The notes under the pieces were generated by a model, which was given only the letters and a program-made list of their open reading frames with translations, did no database searches and was not told where the DNA came from. From positions 1 to 50,001 of the forward strand of contig DATMRF010000013.1 of the NCBI GenBank assembly GCA_035566435.1: 50,001 nt of DNA, written 5' to 3'. Positions 15,993 to 23,831 of this stretch are shown here, in pieces (positions within the stretch are counted from its first letter, which is position 1; each line of letters opens with the position of its first letter). The stretch is from DATMRF01 sp035566435 (GTDB lineage Bacteria > Verrucomicrobiota > Verrucomicrobiia > Limisphaerales > UBA8199). A program made the translations under genes and the position numbers.

Positions 15993-17486
15993 TCAGGCAA
16001 GGATGTCGGAAACGAGGTGCCCGTGCACATCGGTCAGCCGGAAGTGCCGGCCCTGGTAGAGAAAGGCCAACTGCTCATGGTCCACGCCGAGCAGGTGGAG
16101 GATGGTCGCCTGCAGGTCGTGGACATGGACGGCGCCCGGCGTGAAGGTGCTCTTGTCCGGGTAGATCACGTTCCCGTCCGAGTCTACAATGTTGTAGCCG
16201 TAGTCGTCGGTCCGGCCGTAGGTCAGCCCGGGCTTTACTCCGCCGCCGGCCATCCAAATGGTAAAGCACCGCGGATGGTGGTCGCGGCCGTAGTTGTCCT
16301 CGGTCAGCTTGCCCTGCGAGTAGCAGGTCCTTCCGAATTCGCCTCCCCAGATCACGAGCGTATCCTCGAGCAAGCCGCGGTCATTGAGGTCCTGCACGAG
16401 CGCGGCGCTGGCCTGGTCGGTCTCACGCGTCTGGGTCGTGATCCCCGAGGGGAGATTGTCGTGCTGGTCCCAACCCTGATGGTAGAGCTGGATGAAGCGC
16501 ACGCCCCGTTCGGCGAGCCGGCGCGCCAGGAGGCAGTTGGCCGCGTATGTCCCCGGCTTGCGACTGTCCGGCCCGTAGAGCTCGAACGTGCGGTCGCTCT
16601 CGCCCGAGAGATCGGTGGCCTCGGGGACCGAGGTCTGCATCCGGTAGGCCATCTCGTACTGGGCGATGCGGGATTCGATCTCGGGGTCGAGCTCGCGGGC
16701 GAATTGGTGCTTGTTCAGCGTGCTGATCTTGTCCAGCAGGGCGCGCCGGCCGCTGCCGCAGGGGCCGTCCGGATTCGACATGTACAGGATCGGCTCCTTC
16801 CCGGAGCGGAACTGAATCCCCTGGTAGCGAGAGTCGAGGAAGCCGCTGCCCCACAGTCGGGCGTAGAGCGGCTGGTCCTTCTTGTGCGGGGTGACCAGCA
16901 CGATAAACGCAGGCAGGTTCTCACTCAGGGAGCCAAGGCCGTAGTGCACCCAGGAGCCAATGGATGGACGGCCGGCGATTTGGGAGCCGGTCTGGAAGAA
17001 GGTGATCGCCGGGTCATGATTGATTGCCTCCGTGTACATCGAGCGGATGATGCATAGCTCGTCGGCCATCTTGGCGGTGTGGGGGAGCAACTCGCTCAAC
17101 CACGCGCCTGATTGGCCGTGTTGGGAGAACTTGAAGTGGGACCCCGCCAGCGGGAGTGAGGACTGCTGCGCGGTCATGCCGGTGAGCCGCTGCCCGCCGC
17201 GGACGCTCTCAGGTAGCTGTTCTCCGTTCTTCTGGTTGAGCAGCGGCTTGTAATCAAACAAGTCGGCCTGGGACGGCGCACCGCTCTGGAACAAGTAGAT
17301 CACCCGCTTGGCTTTCGGGGCGAAGTTGGGAAATTCCGGCAGGCCGCCCGTGCGCTTCTGTTCGGCCGCGGCCAATTTGCCCGGCAGCAGCCCGGCCAGC
17401 GCGATGGCGCCCAGGCCCTTGGCCGTCCGCGCGAAAAAATGCCGCCGCGTGATCGCGAAGGGACACAAGAGTTCGGGTGAGTTCAT
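15993..17486 (-). CDS. DUF1501 Tat-exported protein (alkaline-phosphatase-like fold)
   Basis: A 497-residue DUF1501 protein, whose family has an alkaline-phosphatase/sulfatase-like fold. The N-terminal twin-arginine signal is clear (ITRRHFFARTAKGLGAIALA). Family landmarks are RVIYLFQSGAPSQADLFDYK near residue 60, ADELCIIRSMYTEAINHDPA, RGVRFIQLYHQGWDQHDNL, LVIWGGEFGRTCYSQG and NYGRDHHPRCFTIWMAGGGV, with metal-binding-type Asp and His residues retained. It starts 3 bp after the stop of the PSD1-type gene, and this two-gene order is conserved across Planctomycetes and Verrucomicrobia. The biochemical role is unproven; in those phyla such pairs often sit among sulfated-glycan genes. Confidence 0.92.
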   Translation of the reverse strand: MNSPELLCPFAITRRHFFARTAKGLGAIALAGLLPGKLAAAEQKRTGGLPEFPNFAPKAKRVIYLFQSGAPSQADLFDYKPLLNQKNGEQLPESVRGGQRLTGMTAQQSSLPLAGSHFKFSQHGQSGAWLSELLPHTAKMADELCIIRSMYTEAINHDPAITFFQTGSQIAGRPSIGSWVHYGLGSLSENLPAFIVLVTPHKKDQPLYARLWGSGFLDSRYQGIQFRSGKEPILYMSNPDGPCGSGRRALLDKISTLNKHQFARELDPEIESRIAQYEMAYRMQTSVPEATDLSGESDRTFELYGPDSRKPGTYAANCLLARRLAERGVRFIQLYHQGWDQHDNLPSGITTQTRETDQASAALVQDLNDRGLLEDTLVIWGGEFGRTCYSQGKLTEDNYGRDHHPRCFTIWMAGGGVKPGLTYGRTDDYGYNIVDSDGNVIYPDKSTFTPGAVHVHDLQATILHLLGVDHEQLAFLYQGRHFRLTDVHGHLVSDILA

Positions 17487-17489
17487 AGA

Positions 17490-20400
17490 TCAGCGTTTCC
17501 AGCCGGTGGCGTCGAGATTCAGGATGGCCTGGGTGACTTCCGTCGCAGCGGCCAGCTCGCTTTCGTTGAGCTTCGGGTCCGGCTTTTTCTCGCCGACGGC
17601 GAGCAGCTTCGCTGCGCGTTCCGGCTCCTCGCGGAAGGCCTGCCGCGCCTCCTGGAACAGTTCGCCGAGGAGTCGGGTCTCCTCCGGCAACGGCTTCCGG
17701 CCCGTAAGCCGGCGGAACGCGAACGCAATCTCGTCCGCCTGTTGCGGCCCTGCCTGGGTGAGCATTCTCTCGGCGAGCACCCGCGCCGCCTCGACGTACT
17801 GCGCGTCGTTCAACAGCACGAACGCCTGCTGGGGCGTGGAGGTCGGCGAGCGCTTGAGAAGGCAGACCTCGCGGGAGGGGGCGTCGAAGGCCGTCATGTC
17901 CGGCATAGGCGCGGTGCGCTTCCAGACGGTGTACACGCTGCGCCGGTAAAGATCGCCGCCTACGCTCTGGTGGTAGGCCGGACTCATGTCGTTGCTTTCT
18001 CGCCACAGGTCGCCGGGCAGGTAGGGGCTCACTGGAGGCCCGCCGAGCTTTTCGTCGAGCAGGCCGCTAGCGGCCAGGGCCGTGTCGCGGATCATCTCGG
18101 CGGGCAAGCGCTGGGAGGGGCCGCGCGCCAGCAACAGGTTCTCCGGGTCCTTCTCCCGGAGATCGGGCCGGAGCACGGAATCCTGGCGGTAAGTAGCGCT
18201 GAGCACGATCTTCTTGAGCAGCGCCTTCGTGTTCCAACCGGAGCTGATGAAATCGCGCGCCAACCAGTCCAGCAGCTTGGGGTGTGTCGGAGCCGCTCCC
18301 TGCGCCCCAAAGTTCTCCGGCGTGGCGACGATTCCGCGTCCGAAGAGCATCTGCCAGTAGCGATTGACGATCACCCGCGCAGTCAGCGGGTGGGTCGGTT
18401 GGATCAGCCACTCGGCCAGCCCGAGGCGGTTGCACGGGGCGCCCGCCGGAAGGGGCGGGAGAAAGGAAGGCGTGCTGCGCGTCACGCGCGTGTCGTCGTT
18501 CTTTGGCGCGTCGTAGCGGCCGCGGGCCAGGACGTAAGTCTCGCGTGGCGTCGGCAGCTCCTCCATGATGCTGGTCTCCTGCACCGGGTTGCGGACCTGA
18601 AAGAACTGGTGCACCGCCGCGGCTTGTTCTTTTCGCGCCCGGGCCACGCCGTCAGCAATAGCGCCCAAGTAATAGTCACGCAGCCGGTTGGTATCAGCTG
18701 ACGCAGGGGCATCGAGCAGCGAATGGCCGTCGAAGAGCTGTGCGACCTCGATCGGCGTGAGCGGCCGGTTATAGACCCGGAGGTCGTCCAATTTGCCGTC
18801 CTTCAGCCCGTAGGAACGGAACCGCGCGCCGAAGTGGAAAGCGGCGTCCGTGGTCTCGGGGCTCTTGTAAAGCTTCTTGCGGAGGATTTCCACGGGGGCG
18901 GGCCGGCCGTCCACGAAGAGTCGCATCCCGCCGGCGGCGCCGGAGCCGTCGTAGGTCACGCCGACTTGCATCCATCGCTCGTGCGCGACGGGCTCAAGGG
19001 TCTGGACGGCGAGCGCGTTGCCGGGCCAGAAGCGCTTGATGACGAAGATTAGGCGTCCGTTTCTGAGCGACAGCTCCGTTCCGTAGTAGCCGGTGTCCGT
19101 GCCCTGCGTGCAGTGAAACACAACGCCATTCGACACCGTCTTTGGCAGGTGCAGCCAAAACACCAGGCTGTATTGATCCCAAGGCTCGACGCTTGTCATC
19201 AGGCCCGGGAAGTTGAGCTGGTCGTCGCCCGAGAAGGATACCGCCTGGCCGTACTTCCCTGGGACCAGGGTGTTTCCAGCCAGAGGCTCACTCGACTTGC
19301 CCGAATCGGCCTCGTTCAGAAACCGATTCGTTCCGTCCACGGCATCGAAGGTGAAGCGGCCGATGAGCCCCGCAATCGCCGGTTCGTGGTTGGAATACTT
19401 AAGCCACTCCGAAAACGATTCCTCCGAGTTCGTGAGGGCTTCCAGCAGGTTCCGGCGCTTTTCCTGCAGCATTTCCGCGCTCGCCGCCATGGCCTTTTCC
19501 TGCTCGGGCGTGGGCAAGAGGATGGAAGGGGTGGGCACGTGGGACGAATTATCGTAGGTGCCGTACTCGTCGATGCTGTTAAAGAAAGCGGATAGGCTGT
19601 AGTAATCGCGCTGCGAGATCGGGTCGAACTTGTGGTCATGGCAACGGGCGCACTCGAACGTGAGCCCGAGGAAGACCGAGCTGAAAGTTTGGACTCGGTC
19701 GGAGACGTATTCGTTGCGCCACTCCTCCTCCACACTGCCGCCCTCGTTGGTTTGCCGGTGTAGCCGGTTGAATGCCGTTGCGAGGCGTTGTTGGGGTGTG
19801 GCATTGGGGAGTAGATCCCCTGCCAGTTGCTCCGTCAGGAAGCGGTCGAAAGGCATGCTCCGGTTGAAAGCATCCACCACCCAGTCCCGGTAGGGCCAGG
19901 TGGGGCACAGTTGGTCGCTCTGGTAGCCGTAGCTGTCGGCGAAGCGGGCTCCGTCGAGCCAGGGGACCGCCATGCGCTCGCCGAAACGCTTCGATGCCTG
20001 CAGGCGGTCCACGACCTTTCCCCAGGCGCCCGGCGAATCGTCGACCAGGAACGCGTCGACCTCGGCGGGGGTCGGAGGGAGCCCGTTCAGATCGTAGGTG
20101 ACCCGGCGCAGCCAACGCGCCTTGTCGGCCTCCCGCGACGGCTTCAGGCCGGCCCGCTCGAGCGCGGCCAGGACGAACCTGTCGATCTCGTTGCGCGGCC
20201 AGGACGTGTCCTTCACAGCGGGGACGGGCACGGAGGCGGCGGGCGGGATGAACGCCCAATGCGGCTCGTACTTAGCGCCCTCGGCGATCCACTGCCGCAG
20301 CTTGCGTTTCTCACCGTCGGTCAACTTCAGGTGCGAATCCGGGCGCGGCATGACGTCATCAGGATCCGTGGAGAAAATGCGGCGGACCAGCGCGCTCTGA

Positions 20401-20657
20401 TTGGGCTTGCCAGGCACGATCGCGTATTCTGCGGGGTCGCCGCGTGCCGCGAACGCGCTTTTGGGGTCGTCCAGGCGCAGCTTCGCTTTGCGGCTTGCAG
20501 GGTCGGGCCCGTGGCATTTGAAGCACCGGTCGGAAAGGATGGGGCGGATGTCCCGGTTGAAACGAAGCGCTCCATCGGCGGGGGCCGCACTACAAAGCGA
20601 CACGGCCAGAAGCGACAGCGCCGCAAATGTGCCGACCTTGGAAAGGGTCCGGCTCAT
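17490..20657 (-). CDS. PSD1-type exported c-type cytochrome/DUF1549-LamG-DUF1553 protein
   Basis: A 1,055-residue exported protein from Met at 20657, chosen because a signal peptide follows (residues 1-25, KVGTFAALSLLAVSLCSA). A PSCyt1 haem domain comes first, with the haem c site CFKCH at residues 45-49. Then a DUF1549 domain (~130-340: PRNEIDRFVLAALERAGL, RWLRRVTYDLNGLPPTPAEV, RCHDHKFDPISQRDYY), a LamG/jelly-roll insert (~440-630: FTFDAVDGTNRFLN, KLDDLRVYNRPLTPIEVAQL) and DUF1553 (~700-1000: PTHPLTARVIVNRYWQMLFG, GWNTKALLKKIVLSATYRQD). It is followed at 3 bp by the DUF1501 gene. The pair is thought to work together on periplasmic carbohydrate or redox chemistry, but no activity is established. 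Confidence 0.92.
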   Translation of the reverse strand: MSRTLSKVGTFAALSLLAVSLCSAAPADGALRFNRDIRPILSDRCFKCHGPDPASRKAKLRLDDPKSAFAARGDPAEYAIVPGKPNQSALVRRIFSTDPDDVMPRPDSHLKLTDGEKRKLRQWIAEGAKYEPHWAFIPPAASVPVPAVKDTSWPRNEIDRFVLAALERAGLKPSREADKARWLRRVTYDLNGLPPTPAEVDAFLVDDSPGAWGKVVDRLQASKRFGERMAVPWLDGARFADSYGYQSDQLCPTWPYRDWVVDAFNRSMPFDRFLTEQLAGDLLPNATPQQRLATAFNRLHRQTNEGGSVEEEWRNEYVSDRVQTFSSVFLGLTFECARCHDHKFDPISQRDYYSLSAFFNSIDEYGTYDNSSHVPTPSILLPTPEQEKAMAASAEMLQEKRRNLLEALTNSEESFSEWLKYSNHEPAIAGLIGRFTFDAVDGTNRFLNEADSGKSSEPLAGNTLVPGKYGQAVSFSGDDQLNFPGLMTSVEPWDQYSLVFWLHLPKTVSNGVVFHCTQGTDTGYYGTELSLRNGRLIFVIKRFWPGNALAVQTLEPVAHERWMQVGVTYDGSGAAGGMRLFVDGRPAPVEILRKKLYKSPETTDAAFHFGARFRSYGLKDGKLDDLRVYNRPLTPIEVAQLFDGHSLLDAPASADTNRLRDYYLGAIADGVARARKEQAAAVHQFFQVRNPVQETSIMEELPTPRETYVLARGRYDAPKNDDTRVTRSTPSFLPPLPAGAPCNRLGLAEWLIQPTHPLTARVIVNRYWQMLFGRGIVATPENFGAQGAAPTHPKLLDWLARDFISSGWNTKALLKKIVLSATYRQDSVLRPDLREKDPENLLLARGPSQRLPAEMIRDTALAASGLLDEKLGGPPVSPYLPGDLWRESNDMSPAYHQSVGGDLYRRSVYTVWKRTAPMPDMTAFDAPSREVCLLKRSPTSTPQQAFVLLNDAQYVEAARVLAERMLTQAGPQQADEIAFAFRRLTGRKPLPEETRLLGELFQEARQAFREEPERAAKLLAVGEKKPDPKLNESELAAATEVTQAILNLDATGWKR

Positions 20658-20894
20658 CTTGCCATCCCGGCATTCACGTGCTCCCGATGCGCTCAGCGCG
20701 GGCCATCCGGCTCGGCCGCAGAACGGGAGATTCAACCCGGTTTACCCGGGTGAGTAAATATGATGCAACAGGGTGCACGGCACTCAAGGCCAATCATCCA
20801 AAGCTCGGCTACGGCGCAACAAAACGCAAGCGGGGATTGCCGCGCTTTGATCCCCTGAGCGCTTCGTAGGGCCGGCATTGAAGGAAGCCTTGTC

Positions 20895-20919
20895 CGGACG
20901 ATGCTGTTATGATCGTCCG
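20895..20919 (-). terminator. Perfect hairpin downstream of the MFS gene
   Basis: An 8-bp perfect stem CGGACGAT-N9-ATCGTCCG lies 24 bp past the stop of the leftward MFS gene and ~240 bp before the PSD1 start. No T run follows on the minus strand, so it may be a structural or regulatory hairpin instead of an intrinsic terminator. Confidence 0.3.
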
Positions 20920-20942
20920 ATCTTTGTACCATGGCACTTCCG

Positions 20943-22262
20943 CTACCGACAGGGAGTGCCCTCATCCGAAGGGCAGATGGCGCACGAACTGGTCTGCGTG
21001 TGGCGCGTAGCATGTCCTCGCGCCCGCCACTTCACGGGTTCCACGGCGCCGACCAGGAACACAAACATCATCGAACCGGTCAGCACTACTGCCGCGCTCA
21101 CCACAAAGGCCCAGAAGAAGTGGCCCGTTCGCTGCACCACAACCCCGGTCAGAGCAGGAGCAACCACCCCGGCCAGATTACCCACGCCGTTTTGGATGCC
21201 CGTCCATTTTCCAGCCGCCAATGGACCCGCGAGCGTCTGGGTGATCGCCCAATGACTGCAACTGAAGATGCCATAACACGCGCATACAAAGAACAGCAGC
21301 AACACCGAAATCGTGGGATCAGCAATGACCGCGACCGGGAGGATCAGCGTGGAGAAAGCCAAACCGCTTCCGGCAAAAGTCTTGCGCACGCACGTAGGGC
21401 TGGCACCCGACCGAATCCACCGGTCGGCTGCGCAGCCGCACAAGCTGGTCGAAACGGCGATGGTCAAATAGGCGATTGCACCCAGGGTCGCCATCGATTC
21501 CATCGAGAAGTGCCGCTCGCGCATTAGGTAGAACGGGAGCCACGTGAGGAGGAAATACCAGAAATAATTGGCGCAGAACAACCCGGCAATGGTGCCCCAG
21601 GCGGAACGTTCCCGCAGGATTTCCACGACACTGGGCGCCTGATCGGACGTCGTCAAGTCACTGGTCCGGCCCTCCGGTTTCCACCGGCTCCACGGCAGGA
21701 GCCAGAATAGGCTCATCAGACCCAGCACGACAAAAAACGGCCGCCAGCCAAATCGCGCCATCAGTACCCCACCGAGGAGCGTGCCCAAGCCCGGTCCGCA
21801 CCGGCAGCCGGCGTCGATCAGGGCGTTTGCCAAGCCGCGGTGATGCTCCGCAAAATCCCGCGCGAGAATCTTGGAGTAAGAGGGATAGGCCACTGATTCT
21901 CCAATCCCCAGGATCAAGCGCAGCACGAACAGCGCGGCGAACCCGTGCACGAGCCCCGTGGCCGCCGTCGCCACCGACCACAGGAAAAAGCCCCCGGCGA
22001 GAACCCAGGTCACTTCGAACCGGTCCACCAACCAGCCCGAGACAATCTGGAAAGGCGCATACATCCAGAAAAATGCCGAGAGCAGAAGCCCCAATTCAGC
22101 AGGCGAAAGCCCCAGTTCATCCTTGAGCAGCGGTGCCGCGATCGAAAGACTGCCCCGATCAACGTAATTGATGAATACGGACACCACCAGCAGGCTCAGA
22201 ACTCGCCACTGCGCGCCCGAAAGCTTGAAGTCCGTCACCGGTAGTGTCAACGCCGTGGCCAT
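20943..22262 (-). CDS. MFS transporter, ACS (anion:cation symporter) type
   Basis: A 439-residue 12-helix major-facilitator protein of the inner membrane. The first helix motif VVSVFINYVDRGSLSIAAPL and the loop 2-3 motif GWLVDRFEVTWVLAGG, together with the LILGIGESVAYPSYSKIL helix, are typical of the anion:cation symporter family, which takes up hexuronates, galactonate and other organic anions with protons. The C-terminal ~25 residues are hydrophilic and end in an unusual Cys-containing tail (QTSSCAICPSDEGTPC). It lies ~285 bp upstream of the PSD1/DUF1501 pair on the same strand, so it may import the product made by that pair or by nearby hydrolases. Substrate is not determined by the sequence. 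Confidence 0.9.
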   Translation of the reverse strand: MATALTLPVTDFKLSGAQWRVLSLLVVSVFINYVDRGSLSIAAPLLKDELGLSPAELGLLLSAFFWMYAPFQIVSGWLVDRFEVTWVLAGGFFLWSVATAATGLVHGFAALFVLRLILGIGESVAYPSYSKILARDFAEHHRGLANALIDAGCRCGPGLGTLLGGVLMARFGWRPFFVVLGLMSLFWLLPWSRWKPEGRTSDLTTSDQAPSVVEILRERSAWGTIAGLFCANYFWYFLLTWLPFYLMRERHFSMESMATLGAIAYLTIAVSTSLCGCAADRWIRSGASPTCVRKTFAGSGLAFSTLILPVAVIADPTISVLLLFFVCACYGIFSCSHWAITQTLAGPLAAGKWTGIQNGVGNLAGVVAPALTGVVVQRTGHFFWAFVVSAAVVLTGSMMFVFLVGAVEPVKWRARGHATRHTQTSSCAICPSDEGTPCR

Positions 22263-22436
22263 AAGGGCTGGCTTATTCTAAGCGGCACCCGGCTGAATCG
22301 CGAGCCGGAATCGCAACGCGAAGTACGTGGCAATGAGTTATTCTCAACGGGTATGCCGTGGACCTTCATTGAACCGGCCGAAGGCCATTTCGCGTGGTGC
22401 TGTGGCACTCCAAAACCGCCACTGCCGCAGCATACC
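22263..22436. other. Intergenic, leads into repeat cluster
   Basis: Upstream of the leftward MFS gene, so its promoter should lie here. The right half (from ~22385) has low-complexity sequence that leads into the 9-bp array. No gene was seen. Confidence 0.3.
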
Positions 22437-22481
22437 GCTGACAGCGCTGACCACGCTGACACGGCTGAGCACGCTGACACC
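22437..22481. repeat. 9-bp tandem array (GCTGACNNC type), five units
   Basis: Five consecutive 9-bp units: GCTGACAGC, GCTGACCAC, GCTGACACG, GCTGAGCAC, GCTGACACC. The same unit family occurs at 14551-14583. It lies 30 bp before copy A of the ~280-bp dispersed repeat. Confidence 0.8.
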
Positions 22482-22510
22482 CCCGCGGGTCCCCCTGGGC
22501 CCGAGAGCGG

Positions 22511-22789
22511 GAGTCCGATTTCGGGTGTTTTGAGTCCCCGAGGCTAAAGGGCTTTATCACAGCCGAGGTTTCTTGAGAGCCAATGGGTCTTGCTAGGGGG
22601 AATCGAGTCCAAAGGCAGCAATCTGCTGTGCCCAGAGACGCCCCAGCTCGTTCCGCCCAGCAAAGCGTCGCCACCAGTCCCCGTGTTGGTGGTGTCGGTC
22701 GGTCGGGGATGAGGGCGTCAACAGTGTCAACACTGTCAACAGCGTCAACACTGGGCGAATTCCTCCCGTTTTTTCGCAATCCGCACTCC
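22511..22789. repeat. Dispersed ~280-bp repeat, copy A
   Basis: Nearly collinear with 27918-28198 in the same orientation. Shared landmarks are the opening GAGTCC-N-ATTTCGGGTG, the block TTTGAGTCCCCGAGGC plus TAAAGGGCTTTATCACAGCC, the block CAGCAAAGCGTCGCCACCAG, a 9-bp array (here four units of GTCAACANY, 22717-22752), and the closing TGGGCGAATTCCTCCCGTTT. The middle ~60 bp (22588-22640) differs between copies. On the minus strand both give a long open frame with VDS/VDT tripeptides, but the frames diverge, so coding is doubtful. Confidence 0.85.
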
Positions 22790-22868
22790 AGGATCTTCAA
22801 CTTACACCGACCGGGCGCTCGCATTTGTCCAGCGACCCACGGCTTGCCACGAGCCGTGGCAGAGGTTC

Positions 22869-23654
22869 ATGATGCCCACAAGACTTATGACCTCCGAAGA
22901 GCCTCCGCCAACATCCTCCTCTTCGCCTCGGACACGCGCGGGACCGTTCGTAACGACGCATTGGTCAGCGGTGCTCACTGCTGGAAAGCGCGACTCGACT
23001 CGTGCCCAGGCCGCCCTGGCCGGCTTGTGTGAGACGTATTGGTATCCGCTCTATGCCTACGTCCGTCGCCGCGGGTATGGGCCCGAGGATGCCCAGGACC
23101 TCACGCAGGAATTTTTCGGGCGCCTGCTGCAACGGAATTGGCTGGCTCCGGCGGACCGCCAACGGGGCCGATTCCGCACCTTTCTGCTGGCCGCCCTCAG
23201 CCACTTCCTCGCGAATGAATGGGACAAGGCTCAAGCCCAAAAACGCGGCGGCGCAGTGCGATTCGTGCCGCTGCAGCTTGACTCCGCCGAAACCCGCTAC
23301 GGCCAGGAGCCGCCAGACCCGCTCACCCCCGAGCAATGCTACGAACGGCGCTGGGCCCTGGCCCTGTTGGACAGGGTCTTGAGTCTTCTGCACGATGAAA
23401 GCGCCGCCGCTCAAAAGCTGGAGTTGTTCGAGACGCTAAAGCCCTGCCTGCTGGGCGACCGGCAAAACCAACCCTATGCGATGCTCGCCAAGAAGCTGGG
23501 CCTGACCGAAGGCGGGGTCAAAGTCGCCGTCCATCGGTTGCGCCAACGCTATCGCCTGCTGCTGCGGGAAGAGATCGCCCACACCGTCGCCACACCGGCT
23601 GAGGTGGACGAGGAGATGCGTTATCTGGTCACGGTGCTGGCAGGGGGACGCTGA
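22869..23654 (+). CDS. ECF-like RNA polymerase sigma factor
   Basis: A 261-residue sigma-70-family factor of the type found many times per verrucomicrobial and planctomycete genome. Region 2 is visible as ALAGLCETYWYPLYAYVRRR, then GYGPEDAQDLTQEFFGRLLQ (region 2.2, core binding) and GRFRTFLLAALSHFLANEWD. Region 4 is the C-terminal helix-turn-helix PYAMLAKKLGLTEGGVKVAV followed by HRLRQRYRLLLREEI. A ~40-residue insert between regions 2 and 4 and a short acidic tail are usual for this group. No anti-sigma gene is adjacent; instead a Ser/Thr kinase gene starts 177 bp downstream in the same direction, suggesting control by phosphorylation. Start at 22869 is the first of two adjacent Met codons. 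Confidence 0.9.
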   Translation: MMPTRLMTSEEPPPTSSSSPRTRAGPFVTTHWSAVLTAGKRDSTRAQAALAGLCETYWYPLYAYVRRRGYGPEDAQDLTQEFFGRLLQRNWLAPADRQRGRFRTFLLAALSHFLANEWDKAQAQKRGGAVRFVPLQLDSAETRYGQEPPDPLTPEQCYERRWALALLDRVLSLLHDESAAAQKLELFETLKPCLLGDRQNQPYAMLAKKLGLTEGGVKVAVHRLRQRYRLLLREEIAHTVATPAEVDEEMRYLVTVLAGGR

Positions 23655-23673
23655 ACGGCCGTTATGGTAATCA

Positions 23674-23775
23674 CGTTAAAACGTTAAAAGGTTAAAAGGT
23701 CAAAAAGGAGAAAACATCACAGATAACCTGCTCACGCATCACGTTTCACGTTTCACCGTTTTAACGATTTTAACG
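23674..23775. repeat. Imperfect inverted TTAAAA-rich repeat between sigma and kinase genes
   Basis: Left part: direct copies of GTTAAAA(C/G) at 23675-23700, continuing to GTCAAAAAGG. Right part: GTTTTAACGATTTTAACG at 23758-23775, the reverse complement of the left part with one inserted base. The spacer holds a CACGTTTCACGTTTCACC direct repeat. The structure lies in the 177-bp gap before the kinase gene and could form a long AT-rich stem in its leader. Confidence 0.7.
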
Positions 23776-23831
23776 AATCGCCCCGTAACCTCCGCCCCGC
23801 ATTGCTTCAGAAGAGGGTAGAAAGGCACGAT

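Noticed and set aside
15933..17057. Long plus-strand open frame (374 codons)
   Set aside because: Antisense to the DUF1501 gene; composition is that of a GC-rich mirror frame and no motif is present. The same holds for long mirror frames at 8541-9401, 10697-11686, 38970-40448 and 46879-48351.
22366..22824. 152-codon minus-strand frame in repeat copy A as a protein gene
   Set aside because: The equivalent frame in copy B shifts and stops at a different place, so conservation seems to be at the DNA level.
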